Shown in pieces: positions 22,817 through 29,350 of a stretch of 29,350 nt of DNA (position 1 is the stretch's first letter; every line of letters starts with the position of its first letter). The notes beneath the pieces are model-generated. The model saw only the letters and a program-made list of their open reading frames with translations, ran no database searches and was not told the origin of the DNA. The DNA lies in the NCBI GenBank assembly GCA_028284565.1, contig JANQRM010000310.1, positions 1 to 29,350 of the forward strand. The letters run 5' to 3'. The DNA is from Anaerolineae bacterium (GTDB lineage Bacteria; Chloroflexota; Anaerolineae; Aggregatilineales; Phototrophicaceae). The position numbers were made by a program, and so were the translations under genes.

Positions 22817-24037
22817 ATGCCATTGACTCAACGCCTCCGTGAACATCCCCTGATTCTTCAAGTCTATTTGCCCTTCCTCATTTATGCCTTTTCCTTTGCC
22901 ATGCTCGTTCCCATCTTGCCATTTTACGCTGGCGAGTTTGATGTCCCATATATCTGGGTAGGAGTGTTATTGGCAGGAGCATCCATCGGGCGTTTGCTTG
23001 GCGATATGCCCGCAGGAACACTCCCCCGACGCTGGGGGACAAAGCGCACACTCATCACAGGATTGAGCATTATCGGTGTAGGAGTCATCAGTCTTTTTTG
23101 GGTACAGACAATTGCCTTAGCAATTCTCTTGTTGATTTCTGTAGGCATCGGTCAGGCGATGTATTTGGTGACACAACATAGCTTCATTGTGGAAACCACA
23201 CCCAATGAACAGCGTGGACGCTCCATTGCTGTTTATGGGGGTATGTTTCGCATTGCACGCTTACTCGCTCCAGCCTTTGCAGGAATTTTGGCGGTCAATC
23301 TAGGCATTCGCATTGTCTTCTTAATTGCTGGTATTGGCTGTGCTGTCGCCTTATTCGTTTTATGGGCATTTCAAGCTCCTCCTGCCGAGAAGCCAAAACC
23401 CACCCCAGCCAAATCTCAAGCAAAACGCTCCATTGCCGTTCTCAAATCTCATCGACGCATATTAAGTGTCGCAGGGCTCGCCCAACTATTTGGTCAACTC
23501 ACTCGTGCCGGACGTGTCGCTTTAATTCCCTTATTTGCCAGTGATGTCTTAGGCTTAAGCGTCGATGCAGTGGGAATTATCGTCAGCGTCTCCGTGTTAT
23601 TTGAAGTGGCATTGTTTTATCCCTCAGGAATCATCATGGATCGCTGGGGACGCAAATTTGCCATTGTTCCCTGTTTTGCGCTACAAGCATTTGGCTTAGC
23701 CTTAGTCCCATTTACAACCGATTTCCTTTCACTCTTAGTCGTGGCAAGTTTCGCTGGATTTGGCAATGGCATTGGCTCTGGCACGATGATGACACTCGGA
23801 GCAGACCTAGCACCTGCGGAGTCTCGTGCAGAGTTCATTGGCATTTGGCGATTAATTGGCGATTCGGGAGCCATGTTTGGTCCCATGATTATCGGTGTAA
23901 TCGCCGACATCTTGATCTTACAATATGCACCTTTCGCCATTGCACTCACCGGATTGATGGCAAGCGGAATATTCTACAATTACGTCCCAGAGACATTAAT
24001 TCACCGCAAAAGCAAGCCCAAAGTAACACCTGCATGA
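22817..24037 (+). CDS. Major facilitator superfamily transporter
   Basis: This is a proton-linked membrane transporter, probably an exporter of small molecules. The 406-residue product has the 12-helix pattern. The loop after helix 2 carries motif A: GDMPAGTLPRRWGTKRTLIT. The repeat of motif A in the second half is DRWGRKFAIVP, after a long cytosolic linker (KPKPTPAKSQAKRSIAVLKS). The 406-residue length and LPFYAGEFDV near the N-terminus fit drug/sugar exporter-type members, but substrate cannot be read from sequence. The ATG at 22817 has no visible ribosome binding site, and an in-frame TTG lies two codons upstream. Its leader contains the 22746-22785 hairpin. Confidence 0.88.
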   Translation: MPLTQRLREHPLILQVYLPFLIYAFSFAMLVPILPFYAGEFDVPYIWVGVLLAGASIGRLLGDMPAGTLPRRWGTKRTLITGLSIIGVGVISLFWVQTIALAILLLISVGIGQAMYLVTQHSFIVETTPNEQRGRSIAVYGGMFRIARLLAPAFAGILAVNLGIRIVFLIAGIGCAVALFVLWAFQAPPAEKPKPTPAKSQAKRSIAVLKSHRRILSVAGLAQLFGQLTRAGRVALIPLFASDVLGLSVDAVGIIVSVSVLFEVALFYPSGIIMDRWGRKFAIVPCFALQAFGLALVPFTTDFLSLLVVASFAGFGNGIGSGTMMTLGADLAPAESRAEFIGIWRLIGDSGAMFGPMIIGVIADILILQYAPFAIALTGLMASGIFYNYVPETLIHRKSKPKVTPA

Positions 24038-24180
24038 TGACATGATATAGAAGTGTGAAGGCGTTCCACAATCGCACCGATAACCCGACAGACGAATATC
24101 TACATAACCTTACGCCCATTGACGTGACACTTCGCTCAACTGTAGAGTTATAGAGAAAAACACAATAAGGAAGTACATCT

Positions 24181-25752
24181 ATGCGTCTATGGTTGGGCAT
24201 TATCACGCTCTGGAGTGTTATTGGTATCTCATCTGCACAGGTCGATGTCAATTGTGAGAGCAGTATCGGCATCATCGAAAATGGAACAGAAATCAATCTG
24301 CAAAACCTCGCCCCAGAAGGTTTTTATACTGTTACCGCCTTAGGCATGGCAGAATTCGACACCATCATGGCGACCTTCCTTGATGGCGAATTAGACGGTT
24401 GTGCAGATGATGATGTCTTCGTCAGCGATTATAAAGCTAGCCTCCCGATTGGTGAGATTCCCTCATCCGAGCGCAACGCTCAATGGGACTTCCAAACAGT
24501 CAACAGCGCAAGATTGGTTATCGGCTCATTTGGAGATACAGCAGGTGAATTTGTCGTTGTCCTCGAAGGGGGGATACTAAGCAACACCAACGCACAAGGC
24601 ACAATCATCTCCTTACCCCTCACAGCCCAATTGATTGATTCGGGTGTACCCATCACTGCCTTTATCTTTAGTCAAACCGAGAACTTCCGCCCGACACTCT
24701 CACTTGTCGATACAGAAGGCAACACTCTAACAGACGAAAGCGATAACCCGATCACCTGCACCCAAGCCAGCAATCCCGAATCCTGCTGGGGAGATTCGAC
24801 ATCCCTAACAGACGCAACATACACTCTTTTTGATGGCGAATCCCGAAACGGTGGCGAGTTCGATGTCTCATTGAGTGTCCCGCTTGCCTCTGCATTTCTA
24901 GGCGAAGCAATCAACTTCCGCATTCACTCTGCCAACAACACCGTCGGGGAATATGTTCTTATGCTCCACATTGGCAAAGGAGATGCACAAGACAATCAAA
25001 GCATCGCCACACTCGAAGAAGGACGCGATGGTCTAAACCTCAATTGTGATGGCGAAACCTTGCTTGAAGATGGTATCCTCCTCGACTTTGTAGAGGTCAC
25101 ACACCCACTAACCATCACTGCACTTGGACGCAATGACTTCGACCCGATCATCGGTGTGTATGTTGATGATGAAGGGCAGTGCATAGACAACGCTCCACAA
25201 GCCAGCTTTGATGAAGTCTTTTTACCCACCATAGAAACATTCGCCAACACAGCCAACACTCAAGCGACCCTTTCCGAAGCGGGAAGTATCATCGTCGGAG
25301 ATGTCAACAATCTCGGTGGTGACCTCGCCCTAATAATTGCTGGCATGTCCATCACAGATGACACATCAGCTGTAAGCATGAGCATCCAAGCCACTGACGG
25401 TATGATAACATCGGGTCAATTTTTGACCGTCTATGCCATCTCCCTCGACAACAACTTCGACCCCTTTCTCGCTCAAGTTGATGAAGCAGGCGACGTTCTG
25501 CTCGACATCGATGAACTCCCTATCCAATGCAATGACGCTGGCGATGCTGAATCCTGTTGGGGCGATTCCGAGACCTTAACAGGCTATAGTTTTGTCCAAG
25601 AAGATGTAGCGTTTCCCGGCTTCGGCTTAGATGCTATGTTATCCGTGCCACTTGATGATGTAACAGCAGGCGACACACTCTATTTCCAAGTCACTGGTAA
25701 TGCAGAAACTGAAGGCAATTTCGTCTGGGTGTTGCATATTGTGACCGATTAA
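24181..25752 (+). CDS. Exported protein made of two related repeats, unknown function
   Basis: I do not recognise a named family. The 523-residue product has a signal peptide (MRLWLGIITLWSVIGISSAQ, cleavage near 20) and two repeats of about 245 residues (about 21-268 and 285-523). Shared landmarks are FYTVTALGMAEFDTI versus PLTITALGRNDFDPI, the ESCWGDS block (200-206 and 457-463), and GEYVLMLHI versus GNFVWVLHI at the ends. Each repeat has four cysteines at matching places (25, 74, 193, 202; and 289, 334, 450, 459), suggesting two disulfides per repeat. The rest is beta-rich and acidic, as in the pre-peptidase C-terminal-like domains that bind outside cells. AAGGAAG precedes the ATG. A TTGACG (24119-24124) with TAGAGT 18 bases later is a weak promoter candidate. 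Confidence 0.7.
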   Translation: MRLWLGIITLWSVIGISSAQVDVNCESSIGIIENGTEINLQNLAPEGFYTVTALGMAEFDTIMATFLDGELDGCADDDVFVSDYKASLPIGEIPSSERNAQWDFQTVNSARLVIGSFGDTAGEFVVVLEGGILSNTNAQGTIISLPLTAQLIDSGVPITAFIFSQTENFRPTLSLVDTEGNTLTDESDNPITCTQASNPESCWGDSTSLTDATYTLFDGESRNGGEFDVSLSVPLASAFLGEAINFRIHSANNTVGEYVLMLHIGKGDAQDNQSIATLEEGRDGLNLNCDGETLLEDGILLDFVEVTHPLTITALGRNDFDPIIGVYVDDEGQCIDNAPQASFDEVFLPTIETFANTANTQATLSEAGSIIVGDVNNLGGDLALIIAGMSITDDTSAVSMSIQATDGMITSGQFLTVYAISLDNNFDPFLAQVDEAGDVLLDIDELPIQCNDAGDAESCWGDSETLTGYSFVQEDVAFPGFGLDAMLSVPLDDVTAGDTLYFQVTGNAETEGNFVWVLHIVTD

Positions 25753-25773
25753 TTCACTGGGAGATAAGTTTGA

Positions 25774-25802
25774 TTGATAGAACACAAGCGACAAGCTAGA
25801 AT
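25774..25802 (+). promoter_or_regulatory. Sigma-70-type promoter of the FHA gene
   Basis: A -35 TTGATA (25774-25779) and -10 TAGAAT (25797-25802) are separated by exactly 17 bases; each matches 5/6. The start codon lies about 50 bases after the predicted transcription start. Confidence 0.6.
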
Positions 25803-25857
25803 AGGTTCAGGTTTGGGGGAATAACGTAATGAAACACAAGTATGAAGTGGGAAAACA

Positions 25858-26328
25858 ATGACTGACCAACCTGCCAATGACCCAAACCAAACAAAAGATG
25901 TTCATCAAGCCGCCCTTGAAGCGGTACAGCTCTATGAGCAAACCAAATCAACAGAACCAGAAACCACCGACAGTAAACTCTTTGATGAGTCGATGGAACT
26001 CCATCTCCACTTTGAGGACATTGACGAACCTGCCATATTGACACTCGATGAAGAAGTTATAGCCGGACGGAGTGATGACCGAGGCATATTCATTGCTGAT
26101 TTAGATTTAACTCCCTTTGGCGCATATCAAAACGGAGTCAGTCGCAAGCACGCCCTGCTCCGACGGAATAACAATCACTTAGAAGTCATGGATATGGGCA
26201 GTCGAAATGGCGTGTTTGTCAATGAAGTCCAACTCAAACCCGAAGAACCGTACACCGTCTCCAACGGGGATGTCTTGCGTTTGAGTAAAATGATGATTCG
26301 CGTTGAATTTGCGAAGAAGTCAGGCTAA
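25858..26328 (+). CDS. FHA domain protein
   Basis: FHA domains bind phosphothreonine peptides, so this is probably a reader of a Ser/Thr kinase signal. In the 156-residue product the first 47 residues are polar, Gln/Thr/Glu-rich and probably flexible; TEPETTDSK could itself be phosphorylated. The FHA fold spans about 48-150: VIAGRSDDR (G70, R71), NGVSRKHALLRR (S95, R96, H98), LEVMDMGSRNGVFVN (S115, N117, G118, N122), then GDVLRLSKMMIRVEF. All phosphopeptide-contact residues are present. No kinase gene is in the window. The gene overlaps the convergent Roadblock/LC7 gene by 4 bases. Confidence 0.92.
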   Translation: MTDQPANDPNQTKDVHQAALEAVQLYEQTKSTEPETTDSKLFDESMELHLHFEDIDEPAILTLDEEVIAGRSDDRGIFIADLDLTPFGAYQNGVSRKHALLRRNNNHLEVMDMGSRNGVFVNEVQLKPEEPYTVSNGDVLRLSKMMIRVEFAKKSG

Positions 26329-26726
26329 CCGCCGAGGATGTCACTGACTTGCTCGGATGCCTTTTTCATAGCAAAGAGGACATGACCCATATTGACATCC
26401 TTATCTACCAGCACCGCCACCGCCGTCCGTCCCGATGGATAGACCACCATGGTTCCCTCTTCACCTTCCATCATCAGACGTTCCAACGAACCTTGTGCGA
26501 GCCGAACCAGTGTCTTTTCTGCCAGACCCACCAGTGTCGCCGCCATCGCCGCCACCTGTGGGCTACTTGTGGGGTTTTCATGCGCGTCATCGTCATCTCC
26601 AGATGGATAGGACGAGACCAATAAGCCATCAATGTTCACGATGACCGTCGCGCGAACACCATCAACGATATTATAAAGTTTTTTCAGTTCAGATTCGAGT
26701 GCTTCGTCACGGAATTGCTGTGCCAT
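26325..26726 (-). CDS. Roadblock/LC7 domain protein
   Basis: Roadblock/LC7 proteins such as MglB are homodimers that regulate Ras-like small GTPases, often for polarity or motility. The 133-residue product has the usual order: an N-terminal helix (ALESELKKLYNIVDGVRA), strands ATVIVNIDGLLVSSYP and VAAMAATLVGLAEKTL, then GSLERLMMEGEEGTMVVYPS and AVAVLVDKDVNMGHVLFAMK with a C-terminal helix. It is the expected length for a single-domain member. No small GTPase is in the window, so its partner must lie elsewhere. It converges on the FHA gene with a 4-base overlap; a shared signalling role is only suggestive. Confidence 0.88.
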   Translation of the reverse strand: MAQQFRDEALESELKKLYNIVDGVRATVIVNIDGLLVSSYPSGDDDDAHENPTSSPQVAAMAATLVGLAEKTLVRLAQGSLERLMMEGEEGTMVVYPSGRTAVAVLVDKDVNMGHVLFAMKKASEQVSDILGG

Positions 26727-26768
26727 AAATTGTTCTCTTTGTCGGTAGGTGGATCGTCACCAACTTTC

Positions 26769-26797
26769 AGTATAGCCCAACATCCCTATCGCCTCAA
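26769..26797 (-). promoter_or_regulatory. Candidate promoter of the Roadblock/LC7 gene
   Basis: On the minus strand TTGAGG (26792-26797) and TATACT (26769-26774) are separated by 17 bases, matching 4/6 and 5/6. The leader would be about 36 bases. Confidence 0.5.
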
Positions 26798-26876
26798 GCG
26801 GATGAGACCCGCGAAGCATTAAGATTTCCTACAATCGATGACTAAACCATCCCAGTATTCGTGCAACCAAACCCTT

Positions 26877-27668
26877 TTAGGCTTGAGTAACGGAGTGTGG
26901 TGGGCGTGTCTGCACGTCGATTTCAAATTGCTCGCGCAAGATTCGATGGAATTCTGCTTCATCTTGGGCAGTTATTTCTTCCCTATCCCCTGTCAGTGAG
27001 GTCGTGATGAATTTGCCTTCACTCAAAGTAATACGTCCTTCCGGTGTCGCCAATGTGCAAATTCGCTTCTGAGTAAAGTGCGTATCGGGCGAAGTCTGCA
27101 TATAGTGGCAGGCATCAACAAAATCATGCAATTGACGGGGTTCAAAATAAAAGCGATACCCCAGTTCCATCTTGTCCACTCCCAGCGTCTGCTCGTGATA
27201 AAAACCACATTTGCCATCGTGTTCAACCCGAAACTTGCCGACATCTTGCACTTGTAGCTTGTCATCATCGATCCGCAAGGGTGAAATAAATGCAGAACCA
27301 AAACCCACATCGACCAAATAGGGTTCATCCAATTCAACCATCAACGTCAGATGTCCAAACGGCACACCAAAGTCCTGTCTCGTCTCACTATAGACATTTG
27401 CTTCCATCAAAGTGACATTGAAGCCTAACTCGCGCAAGACCGTCGAGAATACACCATTCTGCTCAAAGCAAAATCCCCCTCGCCCCTGATTCACAATTTT
27501 GTCAAAGAGCAATTCTTCATCCAGAATAATCGGCTTGGGGATATGAATATTCAAATTTTCAAATGGTACGGCATACAAGTGGGCGCGTTGCAGGGCTTGT
27601 AGCGTGTCAAATGTCGGCTCCGTAGAACCTGTATAATAAATTCGCTTGAAATAGGCATCAAGATTCAT
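26877..27668 (-). CDS. nat: Arylamine N-acetyltransferase
   Basis: NAT moves acetyl from acetyl-CoA to arylamines or hydrazines through a cysteine intermediate. The 263-residue product has the full catalytic triad: C67 in RGGFCFEQN, H106 in FGHLTLM and D120 in VDVGFG. The N-terminal helical part has the standard LQALQRAHLYAVPFENLNIH block. A CoA-binding C-terminal domain follows, a little shorter than in long NATs but within range. AAGG lies 7 bases before the ATG. Immediately upstream is a short open frame ending in TAA at 27678-27680, which may be a gene remnant. The physiological substrate in bacteria is often unknown. Confidence 0.93.
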   Translation of the reverse strand: MNLDAYFKRIYYTGSTEPTFDTLQALQRAHLYAVPFENLNIHIPKPIILDEELLFDKIVNQGRGGFCFEQNGVFSTVLRELGFNVTLMEANVYSETRQDFGVPFGHLTLMVELDEPYLVDVGFGSAFISPLRIDDDKLQVQDVGKFRVEHDGKCGFYHEQTLGVDKMELGYRFYFEPRQLHDFVDACHYMQTSPDTHFTQKRICTLATPEGRITLSEGKFITTSLTGDREEITAQDEAEFHRILREQFEIDVQTRPPHSVTQA

Positions 27669-27815
27669 GCGTTTACCTTAAACTATCCGTTTAGCTGTCA
27701 TCTTGGTTGCAAGCATAACATACTGATCGGCATCCAGGATTGTCACTTCGGACAGTTCGTACTTGGTCGGTCTACCAATACAAGATTACCAATAGAATTT
27801 GTCTGGACTTGTAAG

Positions 27816-27843
27816 ATGACTTTCTATCATCCCTTCTCATAAT
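27816..27843 (+). promoter_or_regulatory. Weak candidate promoter of the VOC gene
   Basis: ATGACT (27816-27821) and CATAAT (27838-27843) are separated by 16 bases, matching 4/6 and 5/6. The gene itself has no clear ribosome binding site. Confidence 0.3.
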
Positions 27844-27871
27844 CAGGCATAGCAACCAGAAATCATATAAC

Positions 27872-28699
27872 ATGACTCAAGCAACCATTGGCACAATTAC
27901 ACTTAAGGTCAAAAGCCTAGCGACACTTGTTACTTTCTATCGAGATAACATCGGCTTGCAAGTCCATCATCAAGATGCAAAGTCGGCACATCTTGGTGTA
28001 GGGGATGACGACTTACTCATCCTACAAGAACACCCCGACGGACACTATTCACCCCAATCCACAGGACTATATCACTTTGCTCTCTTGCTTCCGACACGAC
28101 GCGACCTTGCCCGTTCTCTCCAGCACTTAATGGAAACGAACACACAATTACAAGGCGCATCCGATCATGGCGTGAGTGAAGCGATCTATCTGGCAGACCC
28201 TGAGGGCAACGGCATCGAAATCTACGCAGACCGTCCCCGCGACGCATGGTATGAGAATGGACATTTTAACCTTGTCACCGAAGCCTTGAACTTCGGCAGT
28301 CTCATGGGTGAACTCAATGGCAATAGCTCCTTTGAAGGCTTGCCGACGGATACAATCATGGGACATATTCATCTGTATGTCTCCGATGTCGCCCAATCCG
28401 AACCCTTTTATCGAGATATTTTAGGCTTAGATGTCATGATGAATCTCGGTTACATGGGTGCAACCTTCATGTCTTTTGAGGGCTATCATCACCATATCGG
28501 CGCAAACACATGGCGTGGACGTATCCCTGCCAAACCAGACAGCTTAGGCTTAGACTATTTCATCATCAACCTGCCAGAATCCGTCAATAGCGATGCCATC
28601 CTGAGCCGTTTGGAACAAGCAAATATTCCATTGCATGACCACGAACATGGCATCCTCGTTAGTGACCCATCCAACAATCGAATCGTTCTATCTGCGTAG
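27872..28699 (+). CDS. CatE-like VOC family protein (putative catechol 2,3-dioxygenase)
   Basis: The 275-residue product has two glyoxalase/VOC modules and matches the size and layout of Bacillus CatE, which opens catechol rings. Module 1 spans about 1-122 (ATIGTITLKVKSLATLVTFY to DPEGNGIEIYADRPRDAW). Module 2 spans about 160-275 (IMGHIHLYVSDVAQSEPFYR to DPSNNRIVLS). Candidate metal ligands are H68 and E116 in module 1 and H165 and H207 or H208 in module 2. The glutamate that often ends module 2 is replaced by valine (V272), so a site shared between modules is inferred. Other aromatic-pathway genes are absent nearby, so the reaction is uncertain and the family is safer than the name. Confidence 0.78.
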   Translation: MTQATIGTITLKVKSLATLVTFYRDNIGLQVHHQDAKSAHLGVGDDDLLILQEHPDGHYSPQSTGLYHFALLLPTRRDLARSLQHLMETNTQLQGASDHGVSEAIYLADPEGNGIEIYADRPRDAWYENGHFNLVTEALNFGSLMGELNGNSSFEGLPTDTIMGHIHLYVSDVAQSEPFYRDILGLDVMMNLGYMGATFMSFEGYHHHIGANTWRGRIPAKPDSLGLDYFIINLPESVNSDAILSRLEQANIPLHDHEHGILVSDPSNNRIVLSA

Positions 28700-28708
28700 G
28701 GTTCATTT

Positions 28709-29350
28709 CTAATGCAGAAATAGTCGCAAGCCCGTATGCACCATCGTCATGCCGTACTGCGTCGCCGCATCTGTCACATTGTCATCCCGCATCGCCCCAC
28801 CCGGTTGAGACACGACTTGCACCCCACTACGGCTGGCGCGGTCAATGTTGTCCCTAAACGGAATGAAGGCATCAGAACACAAGCACAGTCCCTCGAATTG
28901 TCCAATCCATGCTTCACGTTCGACTTTGGAGAGAGATTGTACAGGTTCGGTAAAACCTGATTGTAAGGCATCAATCTCAGCATCCGAGAGTTGATCCCAC
29001 AATAAAAACTGGTCAACCAAGTTCGCTTTATCAGGACGTTTCAGCCCCTCAACAAACGGCAGATGAAGCACGGTTGGATGTTGTTGGAGCAACCATTTAT
29101 CCGCTTTATCACAGGCGATACGTGTACAGTGAATCCGTGATTGTTGACCTGCACCCATGCCAATCACCTGCCCATCATACACCACACAGACAGAATTCGA
29201 TTGCGTGTATTTCAGGGCGATATTGCCGACGATGAGCGTTTCGATAATGTCATCCGATAAGGCTTCTGCATTCTGCGAGACCACATTCGAAAAGGTCGAG
29301 GTGTCAATTTGGGCATCATTCCGTTTTTGCTGGAGCGTAAAGCCAAACAA
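28709..29350 (-). CDS. purH: AICAR transformylase (PurH), C-terminal part (cut by window edge)
   Basis: This is the C-terminal 213 residues of the enzyme that formylates AICAR to FAICAR using 10-formyl-tetrahydrofolate, the ninth step of purine synthesis. The stretch contains VIGMGAGQQSRIHCTRIACD, the formyltransferase signature, SDAFIPFRDNIDRASRSGV and a C-terminal GLRLFLH. The IHCTR, DRA.RSGV and LRLF.H variants resemble animal and fungal ATIC more than standard bacterial PurH. The N-terminal part is outside the window, so whether an IMP cyclohydrolase domain is fused cannot be told. The gene is convergent with the VOC gene, 9 bases apart. No other pur genes are visible. Confidence 0.9.
   Translation of the reverse strand: MFGFTLQQKRNDAQIDTSTFSNVVSQNAEALSDDIIETLIVGNIALKYTQSNSVCVVYDGQVIGMGAGQQSRIHCTRIACDKADKWLLQQHPTVLHLPFVEGLKRPDKANLVDQFLLWDQLSDAEIDALQSGFTEPVQSLSKVEREAWIGQFEGLCLCSDAFIPFRDNIDRASRSGVQVVSQPGGAMRDDNVTDAATQYGMTMVHTGLRLFLH

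Overview
This 29.35 kb window is ordinary, densely coded bacterial chromosome at moderate GC. I see no rRNA, tRNA, intact insertion sequence, prophage or CRISPR array. The best guess for the source is a Chloroflexota (Anaerolineae-like) bacterium. That rests on style, not on a marker gene: exported proteins with Thr-Pro linkers, a DUF3352-type exported protein, a lone TatA of 58 residues, GT-C glycosyltransferases with a C-terminal beta domain, a four-S1-domain protein with a long acidic N-terminus, and many short orphan genes on alternating strands.

Layout, left to right. (1) 1-5544: the N-terminal part of polyphosphate kinase (minus strand, runs off the left edge), mutS2 (plus), and a convergent YndJ-like membrane protein. 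The ppk/mutS2 divergent region holds a triple GACCT direct repeat, a 13-bp and a 20-bp palindrome, and a candidate mutS2 promoter. (2) 5604-9880: an S1-domain RNA-binding protein with a clear sigma-70-type promoter and terminator, facing an exported protein with two near-identical CAP modules, preceded by tatA with its own terminator. (3) 10009-12051: a YacP-type NYN nuclease overlapping a SigG-like sigma factor that carries a C-terminal SnoaL/NTF2-like domain, convergent with an exported SnoaL-like protein. (4) 12153-15684: a broken DUF4188 gene, a MOSC protein, a gamma-glutamylcyclotransferase-like protein, two tandem paralogues of an unnamed family of about 128 residues, and a double-GNAT acetyltransferase. 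(5) 15766-21199: a membrane-anchored SGNH hydrolase, a DUF3352-like exported protein and a GT-C glycosyltransferase, which together look like envelope or surface-polymer functions. (6) 21721-29350: an FtsJ/RlmM-like 2'-O-methyltransferase, an MFS transporter, an exported two-repeat protein, an FHA protein convergent with a Roadblock/LC7 protein, an arylamine N-acetyltransferase, a CatE-like VOC protein, and the C-terminal part of an AICAR transformylase (purH) running off the right edge.

Genes mostly stand alone or in pairs, with small convergent overlaps, and only yacP-sigma looks like a tight operon. The items most worth a second look are the tandem paralogue pair at 13729-14574, the twice-broken DUF4188 gene, the recently duplicated CAP modules, the Pho-box-like repeat upstream of ppk, and the eukaryote-like purH C-terminus. 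I did not find a multi-gene system that I would call clearly new.
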